From Linnemannia hyalina (Eukaryota > Mortierellomycota > Mortierellomycetes > Mortierellales > Mortierellaceae), in contig JAHRHY010000010.1 of the NCBI GenBank assembly GCA_019671135.1, positions 62,001-126,000 of the forward strand: DNA of 64,000 nucleotides, written 5' to 3'. The translations under genes were made by a program, and so were the position numbers. The notes under the pieces were generated by a model. It had not been told where the DNA came from. It searched no databases and worked only from the letters and a program-made list of their open reading frames with translations. Positions 28,281 to 42,836 of this stretch are shown here, in pieces. Each line of letters opens with the position of its first letter. The stretch's first letter is position 1.

Positions 28281-31200
28281 ATGGACGAGTCTATGTATGA
28301 TGAATTCGGCAACTACCTCGGCCCTGATCTGTCAGACGAGGAAGAGGACGAGGAGGAGGAGCACTTCCAGCAGCAACAGCAACAGCAGTTGCAGCAGGAC
28401 GATGAAGACCAGGAGATGGACGACGATGAAGACGTTGAAATGCAAGAAGAAAATGTCAGGACCAGCACTGCCTTGTCGCGCATTGGAGGTAACAACCAAC
28501 AACAGCACCTAGTCTTGTCAAAGCTTTGCTTTTTTCTTCTGGAGATCAGTTTTTTTGGTGGTTCAGCCTCCAAAAAAATGGCCTCGCGACGTTGAATGAT
28601 AGACTGACAATTCTCCTATCGTCTTTCTCGGCCTTTTTTTTCTACCCTTGGTAACAGAGATCCCACAGAACCAGATCGTCTTGCACGAGGACAAAAAATA
28701 CTATCCAACAGCTGAGGAGGTCTACGGTGAAGGCGTCGAGGCACTTGTCGAGGAGGAGGATACACAACCCTTGACCGAGCCTATCGTTCAGCCCCTCAAG
28801 ACTAAGAAGTTCCAGCTCGAGGAGAAGGACCTCCCCACAACTCGCTTCCGCAAACAGTACGTGTTCAGCTCAGATCTGGCTAACACTTACTATCTTGTTC
28901 TGTGTTACAGCTACCACAAAAACATTGATCCCGCCTATGAACTCACCTACACCTATGTGTTTGTTTTTTATCACACTTACCAGGTACATGTATGATCTGA
29001 TGGCGTTCCCTCCTCGTGTCCGCAACGTCGCAATTGTTGGCCACCTTCATCACGGAAAGTCGTCGATCATGGACATGCTTGTCAACGAGACCCACGAGAA
29101 GAACTTGAACATTGATCTGCAGGAACGTTACACCGACACTCACCCTTTGGAGCGTGCACGCGGAGTCAGTATCAAGAGCATGCCAATGACACTCGTTATG
29201 CAGGACACCAAGGATGTCTCCTACTTGCTCAACGTCATCGACACCCCTGGTAACGTTACTTCTGGGCAATGGATGTCTTGATCTCAGGATGATAGCTTAT
29301 CCGGATATCTAACGCGGATCGTCCTTCTCGTTTGGTACTATCTCTTTATAGGACATGTTGATTTTATCGACGAGGTTTCGGCTGCATTGAGGATCGCGGA
29401 TGGCGCAGTTCTTGTGGTGGACGCAGTGGAAGGTGTGATGTGCAACACAGAGCGTATTATCAGACACTGTATTCAGGAGAAAGTGGCGCTCACATTGGTC
29501 GTCAACAAGGTCGATCGCCTCATTTTGGAACTGAAGCTTCCCCCTACCGACGCCTACTTCAAGCTCAAACACACTATCGAGGAGGTCAACACTATCATCT
29601 CTCAGACCCCTGGTGGTGAGGGCATTCGACTTTCCCCTGAGCTCGGCAACGTCAGTTTTGCGTCTTCTCAGATGGGCTGGTGCTTCACATTGAAGTCCTT
29701 TGCTAAACTCTACGCCGACTCTTTCCGTAAGTGTTCGCACCGAGTCTTTGACGGCTTGCTGGAATTGGGACGTTGAGCAAATGATTTGGACATGATGGAA
29801 TGGCATTCATTATTCATCTCACTGACTATAGTCGTTGCTTGCCACTCTCTTCCGAACGTGCTTAGCTGGAGTGGACATTGATGGATTCGCCAAGCGCTTG
29901 TGGGGCGATGTGTACTTCAACGCCGAGACCAGGAAGTTTGGACGCAATGCGGCAGATTCCCGCTCCAAGAGATCGTTCGTTCACTTTATTTTGGCACCCC
30001 TGTTCAAGATCTATGGACAGGTTGTCGCTGAAGACAAGGATACTCTCAAGTCGACACTTTCGAGCCTGGGTATCTTTTTAAAGCCCAAGCAATATAATCT
30101 GGATGTTAAGCCCGTGTTGAAGTTGGTCCTGGATCAGTTCTTTGGACCCCCTACAGGATTCGTCGACATGGTCTCACAACACATCAAGTCGCCTACAGAG
30201 AGCGCCGCGATGAAGGTTGAGCATATTTATACCGGACCCATGGACAGCGATCTCGTCAAGGCGATGAAGGCTTGCGACCCCAACGGACCTTTGATGATTC
30301 ATATCACCAAGCTGTACAACTCTGCAGACGGCGAGAAGTTTGACGCGTTCGGTCGTGTCATGAGCGGAACAGTCAGGGCAGGACAGAGAGTGCGCGTTTT
30401 GGGCGAGGGATACACCGTTGACGATGACGAGGATATGACTGTTCAGACAGTCGAGAGCGTGTCTGTCTTTGAGTCGCGCTACAGGATCGACACTCAGAGT
30501 GTGGTGGCCGGTAACTGGGTCTTGCTCGGAGGCGTTGACCAGTCGATCACCAAGACAGCAACCATTACTAGCACAGATATCTCAGAGGAACTTTACATTT
30601 TCCGTCCCCTCCGGTTTATAACCTCAGCTGTGATGAAGATTGCTATTGAGCCCGTCAACCCCTCAGAGCTGCCCAAGATGTTGGAGGGACTTCGGAATGT
30701 CAACAAGTCGTACCCTATTTTGATCACGAGGGTGGAAGAGAGCGGAGAACATATTGTTTTGGCACCAGGCGAGCTTTACATGGATTCTGCGCTTCACGAT
30801 TTGCGCAAGATCTACTCTGAAATCGACCTCAAGGTTGCTGACCCCGTCGTCAGGTTCTGCGAGACAGTTCTTGAGACGAGTAGTCTCAAGTGCTTCGCCG
30901 AAACTCCTAACAAGAAGTATGTGCTATTTTTTGCTCTTGTTCAGGATAGTGATTTGGCAGTGTCTTACGGCGCATTAACCAGTGTCCTTTTTTTTCTCCT
31001 TATCGGCTATCTTTCATCTTAATAGGAACAAGCTGACGATGATCGCAGAACCATTGGAGAAGAAGATTGTGGACGATATCGAGGGACTGAAGGTGTCAAC
31101 AGAATGGACGGCAAGGCAGCTGGGAACTTACTTCCAGGAGAACTATGATTGGGATATTTTGGCAGCACGCAACATCTGGGCTTTCGGACCAGACATGAAC

Positions 31201-31995
31201 GGACCCAACATCCTCATTGATGATACGTTACCTAGTGAGGTGGACAAGGGTCGTCTCAAGCAAGCCCGTGATGCTATCCGTCAGGGATTCCAGTGGGGTA
31301 CCAGGGAAGGACCCCTTTGCGACGAACGTAAGTTTACCTCAGGTCGCTTTTTTTTGCATATGTGCGCTGGTGCTGTCCAAGGTCTGACCAAGGTGATTTA
31401 TTACCATCCTTTGTAATTAGCTATCCGGAGTGTCAAGTTCAGGATTATTGGCGCAGACCTTGCACTAGAACCTATTTACCGCGGTAGCGGACAGATTATC
31501 CCAACAGCGCGTCGTGTGTGCTACTCTTCGTTCCTGATGGCCAGCCCACGGTTGATGGAGCCCGTCTACAACGTGGAAGTGCAAGCCCCCGCCGACTGTG
31601 TATCGGCCGTGTATACAGTCTTGGCCCGTCGTCGTGGCCACGTTCTCAAAGATATCCCCAAGGCCGGTTCTCCACTCTACACCGTCCACGCCGTGATTCC
31701 CGTCATCGAGTCGTTTGGTTTCGAGACCGATTTGCGTACGCATACACAGGGCCAGGCATTTGCACAGCAGATGTTTGATCATTGGCAGACCGTCCCCGGT
31801 GATCCTCTCAACAAATCGATTGTCTTGCGGCCGTTGGAGCCCAGCCCAATGCAGCACTTGGCCAGAGACTTTATGATCAAGACGCGTAGACGCAAGGGTT
31901 TGAGCGAGGATGTGTCGGTCAACAAGTTCTTTGACCAGGACATGCTTCTCAACCTGGCCCAGCTCGATTCTGAGGGCTTTGGTTTTGACCTGTAG
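28281..31995 (+). CDS. SNU114: U5 snRNP GTPase Snu114 / EFTUD2
   Basis: Seven exons in phase: 28281-28488, 28658-28856, 28984-29249, 29352-29726, 29866-30916, 31026-31327, 31421-31995; 991 residues, the usual size for the family. The N-terminus ([19 protein letters not shown]) is the acidic Snu114 extension, here with a Gln tract. The EF-2-like GTPase follows: G1 [10 protein letters not shown]3 DTPGHVDF (split by an intron), G4 NKVD. After it come domain II and the EF-G domains III-V, ending in a typical C-terminus with [21 protein letters not shown]. The protein controls Brr2-driven U4/U6 unwinding and spliceosome disassembly in the nucleus. Start and both ends match the family closely. A second acceptor AG at about 28909 inside the second intron would give an out-of-family reading and was not used. 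Confidence 0.96.
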
Positions 31996-32312
31996 ACGTT
32001 TTATTTTCCTTTAGAAAAAAAAGGGGGAGAAGAAAAAAAAAATAAGAGAGAGAAGGATAAGAGGATGTTATGGAATAAACTGCATATCGTAATTGTAAAC
32101 ACCCACCTCATGGCGCACCAGAATCTTGATTCTTTGGGGCACCATCTTAATTGACTATTACTCAAAAGAGAACTATTGATAATGCAAAGTTTAATTTGAT
32201 GCTGGCAAGTTTTTGTCTTTTTCGGTGAATGATGTTTGATTTTACATAAGGTCTTTTTTGAAGAGAGGTGAAGATAACGCTAGAAAAGTAATCGAGGGTT
32301 GATGCTCTACGC
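31996..32312. other. Convergent 3' intergenic gap
   Basis: 317 bp between the Snu114 and VTC4 stops. It contains an A-rich run (32015-32045) and GGAATAAAC at about 32071, compatible with 3' ends of both genes. No gene. Confidence 0.4.
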
Positions 32313-35148
32313 TTATGGCTTCTTCTTCTCATAGGCCCACTGCAAGAAAAAGTTGGTGAGCATGGCGGTGAGGAGGATAAAGCAGAGGAGCGTAGGTCCA
32401 ATCCGGTCATCAAAGGGCCCCAGCTCACGGTTACGGATCTTGTACGCGCGCCAGTGGTATGTAACGAGGGCATACACCATGAACGACAGAGCCACAAATG
32501 TAAACAGACCGGCACTCACACGCGACACCTTATCACCAAAGTTCAACAGACCCAGCGACAGACCGCCCAACATGACTGTGAACTGGAGCCATGACAGGAA
32601 TGTACGCTCGTTGGCAAAGAACACCTTAGGCTCGACACGGACCAGGGTCGCAATCTTGCGGCCAGGAGGGGTGATGAGGTATGTGGTCTGAGGGCCAGTG
32701 GTGGGTTCGTCCTCGCCGAAGGGGTGGGCGACACGGTCCTTGGTGCGACGGAAGAGGTAGCGGAGGGTATCTGCGCCAGGCTTGAAAGGCGAGATGAGCG
32801 AGTTTTTGCTCCTCATCTGACGACGCTGACCGCCCAAAAGAGGAGTCTGCTCACTCGATGCGCTGCTGGAAGGTCTTGAGGGACGCTGGATCCAGTTATC
32901 CGAAGGCTCCAGTGGGTTCTCCTCATCCTCCTCATCCTCCCACTCGTACTCCTGAGCCTGCTTGGCGCCGCCCTGATAGGCCTCCTCATCATCAACGGCT
33001 GTGATCCTCATGTCATGATCCTCGTCACTGGTCGTGTTGGCTGGGGTGCTGTAGCCGCTAGGATCAGGTCGTGAAATGGACATGTTCTTGGAGGCAGGCT
33101 TGCGGATATCAATGTCCATCTGGTGATACCAGAAGGGGAACAGCTTGACACGGTTCTCGATCAAGGTCGAAACACCATGGATGAACTTGGAGAACTTGGG
33201 GACAGACTCGACCAAGTGAGAATTGACCAGTTCCCGGACCCACTCTGGAGGTTCCTGGCCGTGCTGTGTCTGCAACTTCACCTCGAGAACTGCATAGGGG
33301 AATCGGCAAATGTCGTCCTCCTCCAATTGACTGAAGGGCCAGTCGATACCAATGTCCATACGGCGCCAATTGTCACCACTGCGGGATCTTCCGTCAAGGT
33401 TGTCTTCACGGATCAAGGTCAACTCGGTGTCCAGAGAAATACGGACACGGGCATCTCCTGGCAGCTGGAAAGCAGTTCTGTTGTAGAATGTGCGCATCAC
33501 TAGAATGTAGGAAGGAAATGGGGTTAGAACCATGTAAGAGACGTACAAAACATCAAAACATTTCGTAGAAAATAAAATTCAGGTACCTGGACCGTAGTTC
33601 TTGGTGAGGATGCCGTATTGGCACTCTGCGGCGAGCTGCTCAAACTCGGAAATCTCTTTCTCGGACTTCTTGCCCTCGGCGCGCATCTTGGCGATAGTGG
33701 CATCCATGGTATATTCGCCTCTCAAGAAGGCGTTGACGTACTTTTCCTTGATGGGGAAACGGGCCTTGACAGACTTCTCTCCGGTCCAATCCTCACGATG
33801 GGTCTTGCGCTCGACAAAGATCTGTTGCTGATCCATGCCACCGTACCATCTCAGACGAAGAGCCTCGGCGCCCTCAGACTTTTCGAGACGTCCCATGTAG
33901 AGCTCAAACTCGTCGTTATCAAAGTAGACGGAAGAAATGGCACTGTCCGCTGGGTTGAACTCCTTGTTGGGGTTGAAGACCAAGACTGGGAGATGTTTCA
34001 GGATGATGAGCTTGAGCTCCGTGATGTTGTCAGGATGAACCCAATACTTTGTGGTTTGACGGACAAAGGCCTGCTGGGACCCTCCGGCGGACGAGTCGCC
34101 TCCATGAGCCTTTCCTCGTGTCCTGACGGTGTCGTAGAGGCTCGAAAGTTTGACAATCAGGGCATCGTAGTTTTCCTTGTAGAATGGCTTGGAGTTGAGG
34201 CGGACCATGAAAATGGGACGAAGGATCCAGTGGGTGAGTTTCTAAAGAGGATCAAGCCATCAAGAGTCAAGAATCGAGATGATTAGTATTCCGCTTTGTA
34301 GTGCCGACGAACGAATTCGATTTTGCAAAGAGCCATGGAAGGTTAGCGGTGAAAATCGTGCAACTGTCCATGCACAGCACCACTCTCTTCGGATTGGATA
34401 ATTGCAGAGAAAAAAAATGTTGTCATCGCGAGTGAGCACTACACACTCACGCACTCCTCCCTCCCACGGTGCCCTGTTATCAATTCCCTTTCTTTCACTC
34501 TTTCCTCTTCACGATGTATGTGAAGGTGGTGGTGGTGATGATGGTAGTCGTTCGATGTCCTGGTTGTTGGATACGATGTGGATTGGAATCTTCTCACTCG
34601 CTCCAATCTCTCTCACACTCCCAACCGCTTGATTGTCACCTCCTGTCTTTATCCTGTCCTTGCCTGCCTGTACCCACTCTTTATCAACCCGGTGCCATTC
34701 TAACCATAATAACAAAGAGTATAAAGCAAAGAAAAAGAAAAGAAAGGAAACCTACGTCGTGCTTCTTGATGATCTTGAGGAATCCAGTATAGTTCAATCT
34801 CGTAAACTTGGCCAAGTCATGAACATCCGCAATGATGTGCGACAACTCCTCTTCCAGCAACGCATAATCCTCATTCTGAGCATCATTCGATTTAATAATC
34901 TCCTCGACTTCCTGTTTGGCCGACTGGAGTCGACGCATGATCTCGCCCGACTTGACCTTTTGGAACGAATAGACCTTGTCGAGTTCCTTTTCGAGCAACT
35001 CTGCAAAGGCGGATTCGTCGTCTTCGGTCCAGCCACCTAGGTTCTTGGAGAGACGGGTCTTGAGCTCGGCTTTGAGAGAGTCGTAGGCGAGGTAGTAGTA
35101 GACCCACTCTGGGTAGAGGGATGTCTTGAGTTGGTGGCCAAACTTCAT
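32313..35148 (-). CDS. VTC4: Vacuolar transporter chaperone 4, polyphosphate polymerase
   Basis: Three exons in phase: 35148-34756, 34241-33587, 33499-32313; 744 residues. The N-terminal SPX domain ([15 protein letters not shown]... to KKHDKLTHW) senses inositol pyrophosphates. The central tunnel-shaped catalytic domain has the residues expected of the active subunit: [33 protein letters not shown] and YAVLEVKL. These bind the triphosphate chain and metal, so it should polymerise ATP gamma-phosphate into polyphosphate while moving it into the vacuole. An acidic linker ([11 protein letters not shown]) precedes the C-terminal DUF202/VTC1-like membrane part with three hydrophobic segments. Vtc2/3 paralogues lack the catalytic set, so VTC4 is preferred. 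Confidence 0.95.
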
Positions 35149-38100
35149 TATTGATCAGAACTGATTGAGGCGGAAAGTGGGGGAGGTAATGGAAGTGGGA
35201 GAGACAAAAAGAGGGAAGGGAGAGAGTGGGGAGGAGTGGTGAGATAGTCGTTTGAAGGAGACCAAAGTGGAAAAAAAAAAAAAAAAAAAAAAAGAGGAAG
35301 CTCGTTGGAAGAAGTGAGCTAAATGGGAAGAGAGGGGAGGAGAAGAAGGGCGGAGGGGGTGAAGGGGAGAGGTGAAGAAACAACGAACGAGAAGGGAGAG
35401 AGAAAAGAAGAAGAAAGAGGAGAATAAAATACGGTGAGAAAAAAATACTTTTATTTCGCATTACATGGCTCTAGCACAGGACATTGGAAGAAAAGATGAA
35501 CATTGGCGACATGCGCTCTGTACTATTACATGTGTAAAGGGACAGAGCACGCCCTTTGTACTTCTTCTTATTCGTCTTGCTGTGAACAACAGCAGACACC
35601 TACCATCTGCATCTGCATCATCATCTTCAGCATCAGCAACAGCATTAGAGCTTGACAGCACATATCCGATCGCAGCCATCGACACTTCCTGGTTGGTCAA
35701 GCGGTGCCTTAAAGCGTTTCTACTAATAAAAAGATAACACCGCCTTGCCCTCCAGACACTCTTGCAGCTGTCAATCTCATGGTCGTCTAGAAAAGGCGCA
35801 CATCCGGAGGAAAAAAGAACGTGAATAATAAGCCAATGGTCGGACCCGCAACGGACAATGAACTGTGCCTGTCCGCCTGCACTTGTTTTTCCTTCTTCTG
35901 TCTCTTTTTTTTGATGTTGGTCTTTTTTTTGATCCGTAGATCTATCACTCTGTGTGCTGTCTCCTTTTTATTTTCTCACCATCGCGATCTCCTTTGTTCG
36001 CACAGGTAAATATATGATCTACCACATTCATACTAGAGATTCTCCTTTGCTTTCACTTGACCATGGTGGTCGCTTGTCCTTTTCGCTTTCACTTCTTGAC
36101 CTTTTGCTTACACCCTCCATCCATCTCTTCGTGTCTACACGGATCAGATCATATCTCTCTTCAGGTTTTTCTATCGAAAGCCCAAAAAACACACACAAAT
36201 AAAGTTGTCTGCATGCTCTGAGCATGATCTCAGAGAGTCAAAAACAAGTCCGCGTTTCGCCCTCAAACCCCGGTCGCCAGGAAAAATCGTTGTAGGGCCA
36301 ATCAATGCCGCACGTGTGCACAAACACCACCTATCCATTGCTTTCAACTCTTCCTCTCACCTGTGCACGTTTCTTGCCCCTTGCCTTTCGTTGCAGTTGT
36401 TTGGACACTTGAAGAGAGATATCTAACTTGGAACAAGGGAAGACTGACCATCTAACTCTACCTGAAAGATAGAGATAGAGGGAAAGATGCGAGTGAGAAG
36501 GAGATGTCTACTGTCTAAAAGGTGAAGGATATTCTTTAAAGCATTGATCCCATTGGCCAGCGGATAGGAAGGGAGGTGGAGAGAAGGTAGAATGCAAACC
36601 ATGCTCTCCAGGACCCTTCTCATGCGTACATTCGAAATTTTACAAGGAAATAAAGAAGCCGATCGGATTTGAATGATGTGGGGAAATAACACACCATCCT
36701 CCTCTTTATTTTTTCAAGTCCGAGGGGGTCAGGGACATTTGAGGGAGGGAAAAATAAAGCAGGACGACAACAACAACACACCAACACAAAGGCACACCAT
36801 AATTCTCTCCACAACCATGTTGCACTTCCTCCCTCGACGTCCATTTCACACCTCCTTCCTGCATTTCTCCCAAGGTACTGATTTCTCCCTTTTCTTATAC
36901 CTCTTGCCTTCGTGTTTTGATTCTTTCGCCTCTTTGCTCGAAATACGTATATGAAGGCGAACGGACCCGTCCCACTATTTGTCCCACACGCATGATCATA
37001 GACGCCTATGTTCTTTTGGTTCACACCTCGAATGGGTTTCTTGGTCTTTTGGTTGAAGAAGTAGGAGAAAGAGCAAGGGGGCAAGGCCTAAAAGGGTGTA
37101 ACAAACTAACAAAGCGACCAGACAGAAGGACAAGCAAAGCGGTCAATGCAAAGCGCAATTAGACACTCGCAGTCTATCGTAAGCAACCGACATAAAAATA
37201 ATGGGTCCAGCATCATGACCTCGTCATGCGCTCTTCCTTCCTCCCTTCCTTCCTTGCCACACACACATTGACTCTCACTCTCCTTGGTTTCCTCTTTTCT
37301 TCGATTGATCCATTTCAACTAAAGAAACAATGCAAGGTAAAGCGAGAGCCGTAATACCAACCAATATGCACAACTTGCATGTGTATTCATGGGGAAGAAA
37401 CACATAACAGAGCCCCAGCACCACAAAGAGAGTCAATTGAGAGGGGGAGAGGGAAGGAGAAAGTAAGGCGCCCGTCCCGGCAAGTATGTAAAATGGACCA
37501 ACGATTGACAAAGGCACATGGCAAAGGCAGAAAAGAAGTATGATCATATCCAAGGCAAGGGAAAGTGAAGGGGTGTGACAGTGAAGTGAAGGGAGGAGGC
37601 AGGAGGATGGGTAACATTCATTCATACACACACAGACTCGAAAAATGAATGAATGTCCTGGTTCTGGTCCTGGTTCTCTTTGATCTCTCCCTTGGATTCT
37701 CTCTCCTGAGATCTCTTTTGTTTGTATCTTCGTTTGTTGCTATTTGAGGACATATACACACACACATGCACAAGAAAAGAAAAAATAGACGGAGAGGAAG
37801 AGGAGAGGAGATCGAGAGGAGTGAGCACAACAAACATAGAAAACGATAGTGAGAGATACAAGAGGATATGGCTATGGATTTGCAAATCGTCAATTGCCAA
37901 CATGCACGCTCAACATCTCTCTCTTCCCTCCATGCCTATTCATGTCCCTTATTATATCCACTTCCTCCCCTTCATCTTTCTTCGCCTTATGTTTTCTATG
38001 ACCCTTTCATGGCCGGTGTATTAAAACTTACAAAAAAAAAAAAAAAAAAAAAAAAGACGTGAAAGCGTGTCGCCTTTTCTATCTTTGCGCCTGACCGACG

Positions 38101-39147
38101 GAGTATCTGTCAGTGAAGACGTACGGAGAAATCCCTTTAGTCACAACTGCTAGTAATGAAAATGAGAAGAGTGGAGGAAAAAGATAGCAAAACGAGAAGG
38201 GTGTCTGCAGGGTGGAACGGAGAGGGTCCACTTGACACATCAACTTACATCGCCTCACCTGCAACAAACACACCCCCTTTGGAGGAATGCATGGTGTCGT
38301 CCGGACAACAATGTCCTTTTTGTATCATTTATCGCTCTATACTGTTCAGCTGACCATGGACCTTCATTTTCATTGGATGTGTGTTTGCATACATGTTTGT
38401 GAGAACTGTCAGGCCCACACCATTGGCATTCTGTCCACGCAGTAATTATTTGTCCTAGTAATTCATTCGTATCGAGTCTGCCTATCCGTCTTATTTTCTT
38501 ATTACTCTGTCTACTTGCATTAGTGCCCGATGATGCCTACTTACTCATAACGACGATGTGTTTGGCATGTGTCTATGAGCATTGTATGTCAGCAAGTTGG
38601 ATTCAGAAGGGGTCCCGGCAACTGCGGGCAAGAAAGGCACTGTTGTACACCCTTGAGAAAAAGGTGGAGAAGGAAAAGGGCATGCACGTCGAATTGGTCG
38701 CTTCGCGCTTTTCCTTTTTTATTCTTTTCTTGCATTAGCCATTGGACCAACGGGCTTAGAATGAGTACGGCAATGGGAAGGGTTATATTGATAACGCGAA
38801 CCCTTGCGTTTTTCTCTCCTCGTTCTCATCCTCCCCTTGCCTCCAACATCCCGGTCGTTCAATTGCAATTGATTGCATTGTTGGTTTTGAGTTTTGGCTT
38901 GCATGTTTGCATGAACACGAGGTTATTAGACTATGGAACGTAGGATAAACATGGGAGGATGGTAATAGTTGCCTATCGATCAAATTGAAGTGATTGTGGA
39001 AATAGTGTCAATACGTACTAGTACGCTGTGCTTGCTATTGGTTTTCCTGTTCCGCTCGTTGTCGTTCTGTTCTTCGTGTCGGATGTTATCTTTTGACTCT
39101 TTTTTTTTCTCGTTCGTATTTGAGTTGGGAAAGGAAAAAAAGATGGA

Positions 39148-39176
39148 GAGTGAGTGAGTGAGTGAGTGAGTGAGTG
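39148..39176. repeat. (GAGT)n microsatellite
   Basis: About seven tandem GAGT/GTGA units. Confidence 0.8.
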
Positions 39177-42100
39177 TATGTGAGCAAGAAAAAAAAAAAG
39201 AAGGTTGTGAGTGCCCAGGCTAGTTTCTTTTGTTTTCTTTGTGAGCCATTTTTCTCAGGCACAGGAGGATAAACCCAAACAGGGCAAGCAAGTCAGACGA
39301 AAAGCAAAAAAGAAAAAAAAAAAAGGACCATTCACCGCGCACTATTTCACGCGCGGTGTTTTGTTGGCTGGACGAGAAAAAAAAAAAAAAAAAAAGAATT
39401 CGCCCAAACGACCGACGGACGGTGAACAACATCAACATCACCCCTCTCCTCTCTCTCTGTACCCTCGTCGCTTTTCTCCATGCGAGCTCTCGAGAGAGAG
39501 GGGAAGGAGAGAAGGACAAGCGTCTGAGAGCACTTTTACCTCTTCTCCTTCCTTCTTGCTCAGAGTCTACTCTCTCACTACGTGTTGACAAATCCCTTCC
39601 CCTCGTTTCCACATTCCTTGCACCCTATCTATCTCTTCTATATCTATCTCTCTCTTTCATTGCTCATAGCTTAGACAACCCTTGCCACCATTCTTCACTC
39701 CATCTAATTCTCTTTCTATCTCTCTCTCGCTCTCTCCTTCCACGACCAATGGTCCATTAATAAATCTCGTCATCATTCCAATGATCGTAAACATAAAAAT
39801 AAAACGCGACAGAAAACGAGAAAGAAAACTAATAGATGCTTCAATTTGCCCAACGCAAATTTCTTCCGATCTCGCTCTCTTGTCGACATCTCGTGCTCTC
39901 TGGTCACTGAAGAACCGTTGTTATTTCCTTTCCCCGGAGGATTTTGATTACCATAGGCATTCAAAAAGGGGGTGATGGCGAATGAAAGAGGGAGCAAGAG
40001 AGAGAGAGAAGAGTAGAAAAGGGTGGAAAGAGTAGAAAAGCTAAAAAGAGGGGTTATTCGGCAAAAAGAAGGAGGTGATTGAGAAAAGGGAGGGGTAAGC
40101 GAAGGAACGATCAGTAACATACACGGCACGGCACGACACATATAGTCTTTTCGTTGTCCCAGCCCAGATCGGACTCTCGGGACGAGCAAAAGGGTGTCTG
40201 TCATGGCAGCTGCTGCTATTGTTGATGGTGATGGTTTGTTGTTGTTGTTGCTGTTGTTGTTGATTATGCCACTTGGCCGTTTTCCACAACGACACATGGC
40301 GCATCGATCCATCAATTGTCCTTTCGTTGTCTCTCTTTCTCCCTCTCCTTTTCCTGTTTGAAGTGAACAAAAAAGGAGCAATGGGTTGGGAATGGGACAA
40401 TGGAGCAGAGTAGAATGGAATGTGATGAGAGAGATTCAAAAAGGAGCGAATGACTAAAAAAACGTGGGATGCAGGAATGGTCCTGATTCCACATGCCGTT
40501 GGCCTCCTTCTCGTCATCGTGCCTTTCAAAAAAAAAAAGAGAAAAAAAAAAGACGCGGGAGGCGGTGACCCCAGACAAGATGGAGAAAGAGAGAGACAGA
40601 AAGCGCAATGCAAAGCTGCAAAATGGATCGGCCGCAGGGAAGGAAGCGTTGATTTGATTGTCATCCTGTTCAGTTCGTTTGCGATGCATCTGTTGATTGT
40701 TTGTTGGTGTTGGATGAGTGTTCGTGTATGCCCCGGGACTTTTTTACTTTGTTTGGTTTGGGTTGGTTGGGTTGCGCTTTTCTGTGTTTGCATAACAAGG
40801 TTGGTGTCCATTGAAGTCCAAGTTGAAGTCAGTCGACTACGCCTGTTTGTGTATCTATGTACGGATGAGCAACAAGGAGAGTACTGTTAAGTCATTCAGT
40901 TCAAGTCAGTCGCATGTTTCTCTCCTTTTACTTTTGTCTTTTTCTCTGATTTCCTATTCGCTCCTTTTCCCCTCACCCTCTCTCCTTCAGTCTCTCACTC
41001 TCTGTCTGGCTGTTCCTGATCCCCTTTTTTTTTTCTTTCTTTTTTTCTTTTTTTCCCTCCTCTTCTCTCAGTTCTGGTTGTCTCTCGTACCTGGACCTTA
41101 TTTTTTTTTTTTTTTTTGTTATTTGTGCCCTGATTTCTATTCTTGTCACGACCTTCTTGTGGGATGGACAGAAGAGGCAAACAGACCGACATCCTCTGTA
41201 CTCTTCACTGACTGACTGACTCGTTCTCCTTGGAACAGAAGAACTGGACTTTGAACTAGACAGACTGAACTCTCTTTCACTCTCTCGGTTTTCGTTTTCC
41301 CTCCCTTCTTCTTTCTGCGCTTTTTGTGCTCGTTTTTGGGCCTCTGACCATATTGAGCAAGAGAAGAGATACACGGACAAAGAAACTTTTTTTTTATATA
41401 ATCCGACTGGTTGTTTGTTCATAGGTAAGTGTCATCATCATCATCATCACCATCATCATCGCACACAAAAAAAAAAAAAAAAAGATAACGGTGAACAGGC
41501 AGGACAGACACACGCACACACGCACACACAGACGCACAAAAAAAGCGGCAAAGGTAAGCGAAAAGGAGGAGGTGCGGACAGACCGACAGAACAGACAGAA
41601 GACAGAAGAGGAGGGAAAACGAGAGGCATGCACGCCCGACCGAAATACACGCAAACAAGTACCGTGCTTGCCTTGATTACTACCACCACTACCCCCTTGC
41701 TTTCTTTCTCTTGTCTTTTGGCTCCCCCTACCACCCCCTGGTCATTTGTTCTGCCTCTTGGTTGATCCTACTGGTGTTTTTTCTTTTTCATTGGCTTGAT
41801 TTGACGTGGCCGTGGCCTAGTTGGAACGATGAGATCGAGAAAAGGGATGGGAATGGAGAGGCCATATTTTTTTTCAATCGGGTATCATTATCGTCGATGA
41901 AGGAGCAAGAGAGCATTTGCAAAATGCAAGAAGGAAAAATTTGAGGATTGTATTAGACAATAGGCGACATGGAGAAAAGAGGAGATAGAGCAAAGGGCGA
42001 CAGCACGAACGAGCGACGACGTTCCTTTCCTTGATGATTGGTATAAGTATGTTGTATCCTTAGATTACATACATAACTCGCATGGAGTTGTTTGAAGTGT

Positions 42101-42802
42101 ACCCCATGAATGAGGCATGTTGTCGGAAGAGATATGTCCGTATGGTCGTTGCGTCTTTGCTGCTTAGACGCTTCTAATGCTGTAATATTGCTTTACCCCT
42201 TTGCCATGGTCCATTTCTGATCAGTGGTGTGAGTGATTAGGCCATGAGTGATGAGTTTGATTTTCTGATATTTCTCAATTGAAAATGATATTCAATCATA
42301 TTTCGACCCTTTTTTTTTTGCTTCTTGTCGTCGTTCCTTTTTTTTTCTTTCTCGTTTTTGGTTGCTTGTGTTCGTTGTGTTCGTTCGTTTTGTTTGTTGA
42401 CGGGGGAGGAAGTGGTGGTGGACAACAACAGCGACAGCGGGAGGTAAGGGATAATGGAACATAAAACAATGGACCAAAAGGACCGAAAAGAGCACACACA
42501 GTAGGAACGAAAGAAAGAACGAAAGAAAGGGACGAGAATAGGAGACGACGAGGAATAAGGCTTTCTTACTTTATTATTTTTTATTTAAAAATCGATTCTT
42601 TCTTTACAAGTCATCGTCATGAACTTGAGTATATAATCCACCGGTTGCCGCCCTTCCTTCACCTCTTTTCTCTTATTCTTCTCTTCTTCTTTTCTTTGAT
42701 TCTTCTCTTTCCTTCTTTCTCTCCTTTGTCTTCTTACCAGCACCACTACTACACCCACTTCAACTCACCCTTCCATTCATACTTCCTTCAATTGCCCCTT
42801 CA

Positions 42803-42804
<2 letters not shown>

Positions 42805-42834
<30 letters not shown>
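42805..42834. repeat. (CA)n microsatellite
   Basis: About 15 CA units in the C-rich leader region upstream of the NMNAT gene. Confidence 0.85.

Positions 42835-42836
<2 letters not shown>

Noticed and set aside
39211..41765. Several 100-150 codon ORFs on both strands
   Set aside because: They are translated homopolymers (poly-Lys, poly-Phe, poly-His) and C/T-rich DNA, overlap one another, and have no family features.
41790..41850. tRNA-like A box (TGGCCTAGTTGG)
   Set aside because: No B box or acceptor pairing follows within tRNA distance.
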